A DNA stretch of 11,167 nt from Solirubrobacterales bacterium (GCA_025964075.1 JAOPZQ010000430.1:1-11167); one strand, 5' to 3'. Positions 1-7,764 are shown, counted from the stretch's first letter. Notes: generated from the sequence alone by a model not told the origin. Numbers and translations are program-made.

Positions 1-287
1 ATGCGGCCGGTGAACTCGGGGAAATTGTTCGTCTTGAACAGCATGTCCAAGGCATCTTTCCAGCGGTTTTTGTAAACCAGGTCGTTCCATTCGGGAATGA
101 TGTTGCCCAGCGGGCAGCCGTTGTTGCAGAACGGGATGCCGCAGTCCATGCAGCGCGCGCCTTGGGCGCGGAGCTTGTCTTCGGGGAACTCGTGGTAGAT
201 CTCCTCCCAGTCCAGAATGCGCAGCTCGACGGGGCGGCGCTTGGGCAGTTCTCGGGTGATCTCTTTGAAACCAGTGGGCTTACCCAT
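1..287 (-). CDS. gltD: Glutamate synthase small subunit, N-terminal part (runs off the left edge)
   Basis: This is the first 95 residues of the beta subunit of NADPH-GOGAT. The subunit oxidises NADPH and passes electrons through FAD and iron-sulfur clusters to the GltB subunit. The translation begins MGKPTGFKEITRELPKRRPV and then carries the cysteine cluster CMDCGIPFCNNGCP at about residues 46-59, followed by IPEWNDLVYKNRW. This is the typical iron-sulfur-binding N-terminus of GltD and related oxidoreductases. The ATG at 287 is supported by AAGGA (298-302) ten bases upstream. It lies 82 bp downstream of the gltB stop on the same strand, so the two are almost certainly one operon. The FAD and NADPH domains lie outside the window. 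Base composition and codons (AAA, GGT, ACT, TTT) differ from the bulk of gltB. The identity is secure. Confidence 0.95.
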   Translation of the reverse strand, partial: MGKPTGFKEITRELPKRRPVELRILDWEEIYHEFPEDKLRAQGARCMDCGIPFCNNGCPLGNIIPEWNDLVYKNRWKDALDMLFKTNNFPEFTGR

Positions 288-297
288 GAACGATTAT

Positions 298-312
298 TCC
301 TTCTACAAGAAG
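298..312 (-). promoter_or_regulatory. gltD ribosome binding site inside a small hairpin
   Basis: In the gltD mRNA direction the leader reads CTTCT-TGT-AGAAGGA. The AAGGA (298-302) is the only Shine-Dalgarno-like sequence before the gltD ATG, at a spacing of ten bases. Its first bases belong to the right arm of a 5-bp stem (300-304 with 308-312). The stem is short and AT-rich, so any effect on initiation would be mild. The hairpin role is inferred. Confidence 0.4.
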
Positions 313-350
313 CGGAACGGAATTCGATACAGAGGTCACGGAGCTGTGGT

Positions 351-372
351 TAATGCATTTGCAACTGCATTA
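351..372 (-). repeat. Inverted repeat at the gltB stop codon
   Basis: TAATGCA (351-357) and TGCATTA (366-372) form a perfect 7-bp inverted repeat with an 8-base loop. One arm contains the gltB TAA stop (370-372). It could form a weak intercistronic hairpin between gltB and gltD. Only two of the seven pairs are G-C and there is no U-tract after it, so it is not a convincing terminator. Confidence 0.35.
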
Positions 373-3300
373 CACGGCGGTCGATTGGCGTTTGGACAGT
401 GCGGCGGCGCGGGCTTCCATTTCGGCCTTGTGCTCCAGGACCCTTCGGTAATCCTTGGGCATGACCTTCACGAAATATTGCCGCTCCTTTTCCCAGTCGT
501 CAAGGATCGCCTGGGCGATGGGGCTGCCGGTGAACCTCACATGGTTTTCCAGCATGTAGCGGAGCGTGCTGATGTCCTCTTCCTTGTCGGCCGGTTCGAG
601 CTCGACAAGATCGTGATTGCACAGGCGCGGGAACTGTGCGTTGTCGTCGTAGACGTAGGCGATGCCGCCGCTCATGCCCGCGGCGAAGTTGCGCCCGGTC
701 GGCCCGAGGACCACTACGCGGCCGCCGGTCATGTACTCGCAGCCGTGGTCCCCGACGCCCTCGACGACCGCGAGCGCCCCGGAGTTGCGCACGGCGAAGC
801 GCTCGCCCGCGAGGCCGCGGAAGAACGCCCGGCCCGCGGTCGCGCCGTAGAGCACGGTGTTGCCGACGATGACGTTCTCCTCGGCCCGGAAGCCCGCGGA
901 CTCCGGGGGCCGGACGGTGAGGATGCCGCCCGAGAGGCCCTTGCCGGCGTAGTCGTTGGTCTCCCCGAGCAGCGTCAGCGTCACGCCGTGGGCCAGCCAG
1001 CCGCCGAACGACTGCCCCGCGGAGCCGTGGAACGCGACCTGGATCGTGCCCTCGGGCAGGCCCTCGGCGCCGTGGCGGCGGGCGATCTCGCCGGAGAGGA
1101 CGCCGCCGACGCAGCGGTGGACGTTCCGAACGCGACGCTCGAGCCGTACCTTCTCGCCGTCGGCCAGCGCGGGCTCGCAGGCGTCGATGAGGTCCCAGTC
1201 GAGGTGCCCTTCGAGGACCGGCTCGGGCGGACGGACGGAGTGCCGCGGCGCGTCCGGGGCGACGTCGGGCATCGCCAGCACCTCGGTGAGGTCGACGCCG
1301 CGGGCCTTCCAGTGCTCGATCGCCGGCTCGGCCTCGAGGAGCTCGCCCCGCCCGATCAGGTCCGCGAACCTGCGGATGCCGAGCGACGCCATGATCTCCC
1401 GGACCTCCTCGGCGACGAAGAACAGGTACTTGACGACGTGCTCGGGCGTGCCCTGGAAGCGCGCGCGGAGCACCGGGTCCTGCGTCGCCACGCCCACCGG
1501 GCAGGTGTTGAGGTGGCAGACGCGCATGAGGATGCACCCCATCGCGACCAGCGGGGCCGTCGAGAAGCCGAACTCGTCCGCGCCCAGCAGCCCGCCGATG
1601 ACGACGTCGCGGCCCGTGCGCATGCCGCCGTCGACCTCGACACGCACGCGCGAGCGCAGGTCGTTCAGCAGCAGCGTCTGCTGGGTCTCCGCGAGGCCGA
1701 TCTCCCACGGCAGCCCCGCGTGCTGGACCGAGGACTGCGGCGAGGCGCCCGTGCCGCCGTCCTGGCCGGCGATCACGATGTGGTCGCCGTTCGCCTTGGC
1801 GACGCCCGCCGCGACCGTTCCGACGCCGACCTCGCTCACGAGCTTCACCGAGACCGAGGCGCCGGGGTTCGCACATCGGAGGTCGTAGATCAGCTGCTTG
1901 AGGTCCTCGATCGAGTAGATGTCGTGGTGCGGCGGCGGCGAGATCAGGCCCACGCCGGGCGTGGAGTTGCGCAGGAACGCGATGTAGTCGTCGACCTTGT
2001 GGCCGGGGAGCTGGCCGCCCTCGCCGGGCTTCGCCCCCTGCGCCATCTTGAACTGGAGCTGGTCGGCGTTGACGAGGTAGTGCGCGGTGACGCCGAACCG
2101 CCCGGACGCGACCTGCTTGATCGCCGAGCGGCGCAGGTCGCCGTTCTCGTCGGGCTGGAAGCGCCGCGCGTCCTCGCCGCCCTCGCCCGTGTTCGACTTC
2201 GCGCCCATCCGGTTCATCGCGATCGCGAGGGTCTCGTGGGCCTCGGGCGAGAGGGCGCCGAGCGACATCGCGCCGGTCGAGAAGCGCTTCACGATCTCCG
2301 ACGCCGGCTCGACGTCGTCGAGCGGGATCGGCTCGGGCAGCGTCTTCAGGCGCATCAGGCCGCGCAGCAGCGCCTTCTTCGTGGCGCCCACGTTCGTCTT
2401 CTCCGCGAACTCCCGGTAGGTCTCGAGCGACTTGCCGTTCTGGTCGCCGCGCACCGAGTGCTGCAGGAGCGAGATCGTGTCCGGGTTCCAGACGTGCAGC
2501 TCGCCGTCGCGGCGCCATTGGAGGACCCCGCCGACGGGCAGCAGCTCGCGGTCGTAGCGCGGGTAGGCGCGGCCGTGGCGCTCCAGCGCCTCGCGCGCGA
2601 GGACGTCGATGCCGATGCCGCCGATCCGCGACGGCGTGCCCGCGAAGTGCTTGGCGACGAGCTCGCGGTCGAGCCCCACCGCCTCGAAGATCTGCGCGCC
2701 GCAGTAGGACTGGATCGTCGAGATCCCCATCTTCGAGATCGTCTTCAGGAGGCCCTTGCCGATCGCCTTGACGATCAGCTTCTCCGCCTCCTCGATGGAG
2801 AGCTCGAGCGGGAGCATCTTCCGCTCGGCCATCTCGTCGAGCGACTCGAACATCAGGTACGGGTTGATCGCGGCCGCGCCGTAGCCGATCAGCGTCGCCA
2901 TGTGGTGGATCTCGCGCGGCTCGCCGGTCTCGGCGACGAGGCCGCAGCGCAGGCGCGTGCCCTGGCGGACGAGGTGGTGGTGGACCGATGCGACGCCGAG
3001 CAGCGAGGGCATCGGCGCCCGCTCCTCCCCCACGTTGCGGTCCGAGAGGATGAGGATGTTGACGCCGCGCTCGACGAGGGCGGCGGCCTCGGAGCAGATG
3101 CGCTCGACCGCCGCCGCCATGCCGTCGGGGCCCTCGGCCACCGGCCAGGTCATGTCGAGCGTCTCGGCGCGGAAGATGTCGTGGGAGACCTGGCGCAGGC
3201 GCTCGAGCTCGTGGTTGCGCAGGATCGGCTGCGACATCACGAGCTGGTGGGCGTGCTCGGCCGTCTCCTCGAGCAGGTTGCCCTCCTGCCCGACGCAGGA

Positions 3301-4902
3301 GACGAGGCTCATCACGACCGACTCGCGGATCGGGTCGATCGGCGGGTTCGTGACCTGGGCGAAGAGCTGCTTGAAGTACGCGAAGAGGAGCGGCTGGCGG
3401 TCGGAGAGGACCGCCAGCGCGGCGTCGTTGCCCATCGAGGCGACGGGCTCCTCGCCGCGCGTGGCCATCGGCGCGATGATCAGCCGCTGGTCCTCCTGGT
3501 TGTAGCCGAAGGCCAGCTGGCGGGAGCGCAGCGGCTCGGTCCGGGGCACGCGGGGCGGGCGCTCGGGCAGGTCCTCGATCCGCACGGTCGACTGCGCGTA
3601 CCACTGGCCGTAGGGCTGGCGCGTGGCGATCTCGAGCTTGATCTCGCCGTCGTCGACGATCCGGCCCTGCTCGAGGTCGACGAGGAAGAGCTTGCCGGGG
3701 TGCAGCCGGCCCTTGCGAATGATGTCCTCGGGCGGCGCCATGAGGACGCCGGTCTCGCTGGCCAGGACGACGTAGCCGTCGCGCGTGAGCATCCACCGTC
3801 CGGGGCGCAGGCCATTGCGGTCGAGCGTGGCGCCGACGTAGCGCGCGTCGGTGAACGCGACCGCCGCCGGGCCGTCCCACGGCTCCATCAGGCACGAGTG
3901 GTAGTCGTAGAACCCGCGGAGCTCGTCGGGGAGGTCGTCCCGCTGCCGGTAGGCCTCGGGGATCATCATCATCATCGCCTGCGGCAGCGGGCGGCCGGCG
4001 AGCGTCAGGAGCTCGAGCACGTTGTCGAACGTCGCCGAGTCCGACACGCCCTCCTGGACCACGGGCATGACCTTCTCGAGGTCGTCGCCGAACAGGTCGG
4101 AGGCGATCTGCGACTCGCGGGCGCGCATCCAGTTGACGTTGCCGCGCAGCGTGTTGATCTCCCCGTTGTGGGCGATCATCCGGTAGGGATGGGCGAGCGG
4201 CCAGCTCGGGAACGTGTTGGTCGAGAACCGCGAGTGGACGAGCGCCAGCCGGGTCGTCATCCGCGGGTCGTCGAGGTCGCGGAAGTAGCCCCGCAGCTGC
4301 GGGGCGGTGAGCATCCCCTTGTAGACCATCGTCCGCGCCGAGCAGCTCGCGAGGTAGAGCTCGCGGCCGGCCTGCTTCTCGACGAGGCGGCGGATGACGT
4401 AGAGCTTGCGCTCGAACGCGAGCGCGTCCTCGTCGTGGTCGCGCCCGGCGCCGATGAAGAGCTGGCGGATCACGGGCGCCGCCGCCTTCGCGGTCGCACC
4501 CACGTGCGTCTCGTCGACCGGGACGTCGCGCCACCCGAGGACCTTCTGGCCCTCGCCGACGACCGTCTCCTCGAGCACCTTCTCGAGGGCCGCGCGGCGC
4601 TCGTCGTCGTGCGGGAGGAAGCAGACCGCGACGCCGTAGGCCCCGGCCGCCGGGAGGTCGGTGGGCGCCACCGCGCGCAGGAACGCGTCGGGCAGCTGGA
4701 GCAGGATGCCGGCGCCGTCGCCGGTGTTCGAGTCCGCGCCCTGGGCGCCGCGGTGCTCGAGGTTGGCGAGCGCTACGAGCGCCCGCTCGACCACCCGGTG
4801 CGAGTCGCCGTCCAGCTTGGCCACGAACGCGACCCCGCACGAGTCATGCTCGTGTGCGGGGTCGTAGAGGCCGTTGGCCCCCGATGGGCGGTGGTCAGGC
4901 AT
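370..4902 (-). CDS. gltB: Glutamate synthase large subunit (GOGAT alpha chain)
   Basis: GltB takes the amide nitrogen of glutamine and transfers it to 2-oxoglutarate, giving two glutamates, with electrons from GltD. The protein is 1510 residues from the ATG at 4902, the usual size. Domains in order: class II glutaminase (about 22-430), with the nucleophile Cys22 exposed by removal of a short propeptide (context EHDSCGVAF) and the motif IAHNGEINTLRGN; a central domain (about 450-740); the FMN/synthase barrel (about 780-1180); and the C-terminal GXGXG beta-helix (about 1230-1430). The 3Fe-4S cysteines are Cys1123, Cys1129 and Cys1134 (MRVCHLNTCPVGVATQD). A GTG at 4965 in the same frame would add 21 residues; neither start has a strong Shine-Dalgarno. 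I prefer the ATG because it gives a 21-residue propeptide like those of known GOGATs. The last ~96 codons lie in a low-GC block. Confidence 0.97.
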   Translation of the reverse strand: MPDHRPSGANGLYDPAHEHDSCGVAFVAKLDGDSHRVVERALVALANLEHRGAQGADSNTGDGAGILLQLPDAFLRAVAPTDLPAAGAYGVAVCFLPHDDERRAALEKVLEETVVGEGQKVLGWRDVPVDETHVGATAKAAAPVIRQLFIGAGRDHDEDALAFERKLYVIRRLVEKQAGRELYLASCSARTMVYKGMLTAPQLRGYFRDLDDPRMTTRLALVHSRFSTNTFPSWPLAHPYRMIAHNGEINTLRGNVNWMRARESQIASDLFGDDLEKVMPVVQEGVSDSATFDNVLELLTLAGRPLPQAMMMMIPEAYRQRDDLPDELRGFYDYHSCLMEPWDGPAAVAFTDARYVGATLDRNGLRPGRWMLTRDGYVVLASETGVLMAPPEDIIRKGRLHPGKLFLVDLEQGRIVDDGEIKLEIATRQPYGQWYAQSTVRIEDLPERPPRVPRTEPLRSRQLAFGYNQEDQRLIIAPMATRGEEPVASMGNDAALAVLSDRQPLLFAYFKQLFAQVTNPPIDPIRESVVMSLVSCVGQEGNLLEETAEHAHQLVMSQPILRNHELERLRQVSHDIFRAETLDMTWPVAEGPDGMAAAVERICSEAAALVERGVNILILSDRNVGEERAPMPSLLGVASVHHHLVRQGTRLRCGLVAETGEPREIHHMATLIGYGAAAINPYLMFESLDEMAERKMLPLELSIEEAEKLIVKAIGKGLLKTISKMGISTIQSYCGAQIFEAVGLDRELVAKHFAGTPSRIGGIGIDVLAREALERHGRAYPRYDRELLPVGGVLQWRRDGELHVWNPDTISLLQHSVRGDQNGKSLETYREFAEKTNVGATKKALLRGLMRLKTLPEPIPLDDVEPASEIVKRFSTGAMSLGALSPEAHETLAIAMNRMGAKSNTGEGGEDARRFQPDENGDLRRSAIKQVASGRFGVTAHYLVNADQLQFKMAQGAKPGEGGQLPGHKVDDYIAFLRNSTPGVGLISPPPHHDIYSIEDLKQLIYDLRCANPGASVSVKLVSEVGVGTVAAGVAKANGDHIVIAGQDGGTGASPQSSVQHAGLPWEIGLAETQQTLLLNDLRSRVRVEVDGGMRTGRDVVIGGLLGADEFGFSTAPLVAMGCILMRVCHLNTCPVGVATQDPVLRARFQGTPEHVVKYLFFVAEEVREIMASLGIRRFADLIGRGELLEAEPAIEHWKARGVDLTEVLAMPDVAPDAPRHSVRPPEPVLEGHLDWDLIDACEPALADGEKVRLERRVRNVHRCVGGVLSGEIARRHGAEGLPEGTIQVAFHGSAGQSFGGWLAHGVTLTLLGETNDYAGKGLSGGILTVRPPESAGFRAEENVIVGNTVLYGATAGRAFFRGLAGERFAVRNSGALAVVEGVGDHGCEYMTGGRVVVLGPTGRNFAAGMSGGIAYVYDDNAQFPRLCNHDLVELEPADKEEDISTLRYMLENHVRFTGSPIAQAILDDWEKERQYFVKVMPKDYRRVLEHKAEMEARAAALSKRQSTAV

Positions 4903-5006
4903 AGACGAGATGCTTGGTGCGGCGTCGAGGGCACGAGAGGGAGCCGCGAAGGGTACCAGCGGCACGGCGCGCTGCCCATGCCCGGACGGGGGGACTTAGT
5001 GCCCTC

Positions 5007-6392
5007 TCACACGAGCGCCGCGGCATGCGGCTCGCCGGCCTCGTCGTGCGCGTCGTCGAGCACCGCCGCGACCCGTTCCGCCAGGCTAGGCCAGGCGTAG
5101 CGGGCGGCGACGGACTCTCGTGCGGCGCCGCCGCGCCGGCGGCGCTCCTCGGGGTCCGCGGCGACGGCGTGGAGCGCCGCGGCGAGGCCCTCGAGGTCGT
5201 CGGGCTGGACGAGCCAGCCGGTCTCGCCGTCCTCGACGATGTCCGCGGGCCCGTGGTTGTCGACGGCGATCGCCGGCAGGCCGCACGCCATCCCCTCGAC
5301 GAGCACCTGGCCGAACTGCTCGCGCACCGACGGCAGCACGATGGCGTCGCCCGCGTGCAGGAAGTCGGGCAGCGCCGAGTGCTCGTGCCAGCCGGCGAGG
5401 AACACGTTTCGCGCGCCGCTGGCCTCGATCCCCTCGAGCGGATGCTCGCCCTCCCATTCGCCGGGATGGCCGCCCACGAGGACGAGGGACATCGGGGCGC
5501 CGACCTCGCTCTGGACGCGCGCGAACGCGCGGACGAGCAGCCCCACCCGCTTGACCGCCGTGAAGCGGCCGACGTAGAGGAAGACCGGGCCCCCCGCGGC
5601 GATCGCGCCGAGATCGTCGTCGGTGTAGGTGACACCGCCAGCCTCCATACCCGGAGCCCACCCCGTTGGCACCTCGACGAGGTGGCGCCGCCAGTGGGCG
5701 AGGCGCTCCTCGAGGCTCATCGGGGCAGGGGCGAAGCCCCCGGGATCGAACCCGTTGGGGACGACGACGCAGCGCTCGGGGTCGATGTCGAGCAGGTGGG
5801 CGGCACGGGCGACGGCGGTCGGCGTCAGCACGAGGAGGCGCGCGCAGGCCTGGGCCCACCGGCGCATGCGCGCGGCCCATCGGTCCGCGTGGTCCCAGCC
5901 GCCCGGCGGCCCGTCGGCGATCGCCTCGAGCATCAGCAGCTCGGTCCCGTGCAGGTGCCCGACGACTGGGACGCCGGGGGCGACGCGCGCGGCCGCCTCG
6001 TGCAGCGGCGTCAGGTGGTGCAGGTAGAGGAGGTCGGCGTCGAGGGCCCCGGCGTCCACGAGCGCCTCCGCCCACGCGGCGACCTGATGGTCGTAGGTGA
6101 CGTCGTCGACGGCCGCGAACACGCGATCGGGCGCGCCGGGCCGGTCCTCGTAGGACGGGTGCAGCGGCGGATCCGCCCGGAGCGGGTCCGGGGACCCGAG
6201 CGCCGCCGTCATGTCGACGGTCCGTACGTCGAGCCCGTCGAAGAACCGCGTCGCATCACCGGCCCCGGCGACGGACCCGCTGACGACGGTCGCCCTCCAC
6301 CCGTGGGTGGGCAGTTCCGTCGCGATCGCGCGCAGCGCGTGCGCCGAGCCGCCACGTGGGAAGAACATGAGGCCGGCGACGAGGTTGTTCAC
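5007..6392 (-). CDS. GT4-family glycosyltransferase
   Basis: A 461-residue GT-B fold enzyme that probably moves a sugar from a nucleotide-sugar donor to an acceptor I cannot identify. The N-terminal acceptor half includes the glycine-rich loop FFPRGGSAHAL (10-20) and HLHGTELL (146-153). The donor half carries VPNGFD (211-216), YVGRFTAVKR (273-282, with Arg276 and Lys281 in phosphate-binding positions) and the E-x7-E pair Glu358/Glu366 in REQFGQVLVEGMACGLP. There is no signal peptide or obvious membrane segment, so it is likely cytoplasmic. The start is GTG at 6392, with a weak GAGAAG just upstream; ATG at 6368 is an alternative that would cut off eight residues. It lies 104 bp upstream of gltB in the same direction, and co-transcription is possible but functionally unexplained. 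The family is sure, the substrate unknown. Confidence 0.9.
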   Translation of the reverse strand: MNNLVAGLMFFPRGGSAHALRAIATELPTHGWRATVVSGSVAGAGDATRFFDGLDVRTVDMTAALGSPDPLRADPPLHPSYEDRPGAPDRVFAAVDDVTYDHQVAAWAEALVDAGALDADLLYLHHLTPLHEAAARVAPGVPVVGHLHGTELLMLEAIADGPPGGWDHADRWAARMRRWAQACARLLVLTPTAVARAAHLLDIDPERCVVVPNGFDPGGFAPAPMSLEERLAHWRRHLVEVPTGWAPGMEAGGVTYTDDDLGAIAAGGPVFLYVGRFTAVKRVGLLVRAFARVQSEVGAPMSLVLVGGHPGEWEGEHPLEGIEASGARNVFLAGWHEHSALPDFLHAGDAIVLPSVREQFGQVLVEGMACGLPAIAVDNHGPADIVEDGETGWLVQPDDLEGLAAALHAVAADPEERRRRGGAARESVAARYAWPSLAERVAAVLDDAHDEAGEPHAAALV

Positions 6393-6432
6393 AACTTCTC
6401 AACATACCCGGAACGCTCAGCGCGACCCGACG

Positions 6433-6459
6433 TTGACCAGGTCGTCCGGCGGGTACCCG
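6433..6459 (+). promoter_or_regulatory. Candidate promoter and palindrome in the divergent gap
   Basis: The 97-bp gap between the divergent GT4 gene and the small gene holds TTGACC (6433-6438) and TACCCG (6454-6459), 15 bases apart. This is a poor but possible -35/-10 pair for the small gene. The second hexamer lies within a perfect 10-bp palindrome, CGGGTACCCG (6450-6459), which could be an operator. Both readings are tentative in such GC-rich DNA. Confidence 0.2.
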
Positions 6460-6474
6460 AGGGGTCAGCCCATC

Positions 6475-6482
6475 GAGAGGAG
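6475..6482 (+). promoter_or_regulatory. Ribosome binding site of the small conserved gene
   Basis: GAGAGGAG, with AGGAG at 6478-6482, ends seven bases before the ATG at 6490. The reading frame stays open far upstream of this point, so this site is what fixes the start. Confidence 0.75.
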
Positions 6483-6489
6483 CCCGACC

Positions 6490-6786
6490 ATGGCCTCGCA
6501 CACCAAGAGCCAGACGAGGACCACGACCGACCACGAGGAGATCCGCCGCTGGGTCGAGGAGCACGGCGGCCAGCCGGCGATCGTGCGCGACACGCGCGAC
6601 GGCGGCGGCGGCGTGCTGCGAATCGACTTCCCCGGCGGTGCCGGGCAGGATCGGCTCGAGCCCGTCTCCTGGGACGAGTGGTTCCGGGTCTTCGACGAGA
6701 ACGACCTCGCCTTCCTCTACCAGGAGCAGAAGGCGGACGGCGAGGACAGCACCTTCTTCAAGCTGGTGTCGCGGGACAGCAGCTAG
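6490..6786 (+). CDS. Small conserved hypothetical protein (98 aa)
   Basis: The protein begins MASHTKSQTRTTTDHEEIRRW and continues with a glycine-rich turn and ILRIDFPGG-like and WDEWFRVFDENDLAFLYQEQ segments, ending in KLVSRDSS. From memory, it resembles a family of roughly 90-residue soluble proteins widespread in bacteria, usually labelled hypothetical and, I believe, sometimes mislabelled as 1,4-alpha-glucan branching enzyme. No catalytic motif, signal peptide or membrane segment is visible, and I assign no function. The charged helical N-terminal region (EEIRRWVEEHGG) and acidic, aromatic C-terminal half suggest one compact domain. The gene is divergent from the GT4 gene. Its TAG stop lies in the GCTAGC target duplicated by the downstream IS, which left the gene intact. 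Confidence 0.8.
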   Translation: MASHTKSQTRTTTDHEEIRRWVEEHGGQPAIVRDTRDGGGGVLRIDFPGGAGQDRLEPVSWDEWFRVFDENDLAFLYQEQKADGEDSTFFKLVSRDSS

Positions 6787-6787
6787 C
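6782..6787. repeat. Target-site duplication, left copy (GCTAGC)
   Basis: GCTAGC directly abuts the left terminal repeat of the IS and recurs at 7850-7855 beyond the other end. It contains the TAG stop of the small plus-strand gene (6784-6786). On the minus strand it contains the TAG stop of the transposase (6783-6785). The preceding A also matches the last base before the right copy, so a 7-bp repeat is formally possible; the 6-bp reading fits IS ends that start with TG. Confidence 0.85.
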
Positions 6788-7751
6788 TGTCCTGCCCTGA
6801 GAGGTTGTGAGCGCGGCTGATGGGAGGTCGGCCGCCGATCGAGCTGTGGGGCCTGCGCTCGTTGTAGTGCGCGAGCCAGTGTGGCAGTGCGTGGTTGCGG
6901 GCGTGGTGGTTGCGGTAGCGCAGGCCCTTCGCCCACTCGCGTTCCATCGTCTGGTGGAAGCGCTCGACCTTGCCGTTCCAGCGTGGCGTGTAGGGCGGCG
7001 TGACGATCTGCCGGATCCCGTGGGTGGCGAGCAGCTCATGCAGCGAGCGGTTGCGGGTGTAGCTCCAGGCGCCGTCGGTCATCACCCGTCGCGTCTTGAT
7101 GCCATGGTCGGCGAACCACGCGATGGCGCGCTCGAAGAACGCGGTCGTCGTCGCGGCGCGCTCGTCGTCGAGCAGCTCACCGTAGGCGAGGCGTGAGTGG
7201 TCGTCGACGACGGCGTGGAAGTAGTCGTGGCCGAGCGGGTCGCGGACCTCGGCGGCCGTCTTGCTGCGGTCACCGGTCACGGCGTGCCCCGGTCTGGCGA
7301 ACCGCGGATAGCGCTTGACATCGATGTGCAGCAAGTCACCCGGGCACGGCCACTCATAGCGGCACACCTCACGCCGCGCCGCCCTGGGCGCCCGCGAGCA
7401 ACCATGCCGGCGCAGGATCGCGTGAACGGTCGAGTGGGCCACACCCGTCTCGCCGGCGATCAACCTTGGACCCCACCCCGTCCGCTCACGCGCAGCCATG
7501 ACACGCCGCTCGACGATCGGATCGGTGCGCCTCGGCGAGCGACGGGGCCGACTCGAGGCATCCAGCGCCCACCCGCCCGAGGCCCGCTCCTCGACGCTCG
7601 CCAGCCGCTCCCTGACCGACCACCGGTGCGCCGTCGCCGGCGCGACGGAGATGCAGGCGGCCGCCTTCCTCTCCGTCGAACCCGCGCGCATCAACCAGAC
7701 GAGCTCGCGGCGCCCACCCCGTCCGAGCTTCGCGTTAGCGTGAATGCCCAT
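6783..7751 (-). CDS. IS481-family DDE transposase
   Basis: A 322-residue integrase-fold transposase that cuts and joins the ends of its own element. Residues about 7-50 form a helix-turn-helix region (RELVWLMRAGSTERKAAA), followed by a second helical DNA-binding part with ILRRHGCSRA. The catalytic triad is Asp144 (LHIDVKRY), Asp226 (VMTDGAWSY) and Glu263 (WNGKVERFH), with 36 residues between the second Asp and the Glu, and the typical ending YNERRPHSSIGGRPP. The start is ATG at 7751, backed by AGGAGG (7758-7763) six bases upstream; an upstream GTG at 7790 is less likely. The stop codon is not encoded by the element: the frame leaves the IS and ends on TAG within the flanking GCTAGC. The length is normal for the family and the gene appears intact. 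Confidence 0.95.
   Translation of the reverse strand: MGIHANAKLGRGGRRELVWLMRAGSTERKAAACISVAPATAHRWSVRERLASVEERASGGWALDASSRPRRSPRRTDPIVERRVMAARERTGWGPRLIAGETGVAHSTVHAILRRHGCSRAPRAARREVCRYEWPCPGDLLHIDVKRYPRFARPGHAVTGDRSKTAAEVRDPLGHDYFHAVVDDHSRLAYGELLDDERAATTTAFFERAIAWFADHGIKTRRVMTDGAWSYTRNRSLHELLATHGIRQIVTPPYTPRWNGKVERFHQTMEREWAKGLRYRNHHARNHALPHWLAHYNERRPHSSIGGRPPISRAHNLSGQDS
6788..6812 (+). repeat. IS terminal inverted repeat, end nearest the transposase stop
   Basis: It starts TGTCCTGCCC and ends in the core GGTTGTGAGC (6803-6812). The core is identical to the other end, and ten of the fifteen outer bases also match. The repeat continues inward as GGCTGA after a 2-base offset. The last codons of the transposase are read through this repeat on the minus strand. 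Confidence 0.9.
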
Positions 7752-7757
7752 CCGGGC

Positions 7758-7763
7758 CCTCCT
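7758..7763 (-). promoter_or_regulatory. Transposase ribosome binding site
   Basis: Read on the minus strand this is AGGAGG, six bases before the ATG at 7751, the strongest Shine-Dalgarno in the window. It lies one base from the arm of a leader hairpin (7765-7773). Confidence 0.8.
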
Positions 7764-7764
7764 C

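Larger units (their letters stand above)
1..660. other. Low-GC block covering the gltD start, the intergenic gap and the gltB 3' end
   Basis: By direct count, 377 of the first 660 bases are G or C (57%), while 661-780 has 91 of 120 (76%). The step falls inside the gltB reading frame, near residue 1414 of 1510, close to a conserved GMSGGIAYVY stretch. The reading frame is unbroken. Codons such as GAA, AAA, CAA, AAT and TAT, rare in the rest of gltB, become common on the low-GC side. This could reflect replacement of the 3' end of gltB and gltD by recombination, or a chimeric assembly join. The sequence alone cannot decide. Confidence 0.7.

Noticed and set aside
4927..5006. 8-bp inverted repeat GAGGGCAC (4927-4934) / GTGCCCTC (4999-5006) flanking the gltB leader
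   Set aside because: It is 64 bases apart, has no supporting inner stem and no ligand-like architecture. A chance match of this size is plausible in GC-rich DNA, so I do not call it a riboswitch or operator.
4960..5006. A terminator after the GT4 gene
   Set aside because: The run of C and nearby GC-rich sequence forms no strong hairpin with a following T-tract on the minus strand.
217..5100. A 1627-codon open frame on the plus strand opposite gltB, and a 1446-codon one on the minus strand in another frame (500-4840)
   Set aside because: Both are shadows of gltB: GC-rich third positions remove stop codons from other frames. The predicted proteins are low-complexity (Arg/Ala or Val/Glu/Asp-rich) with no domain, while gltB matches GOGAT along its full length.
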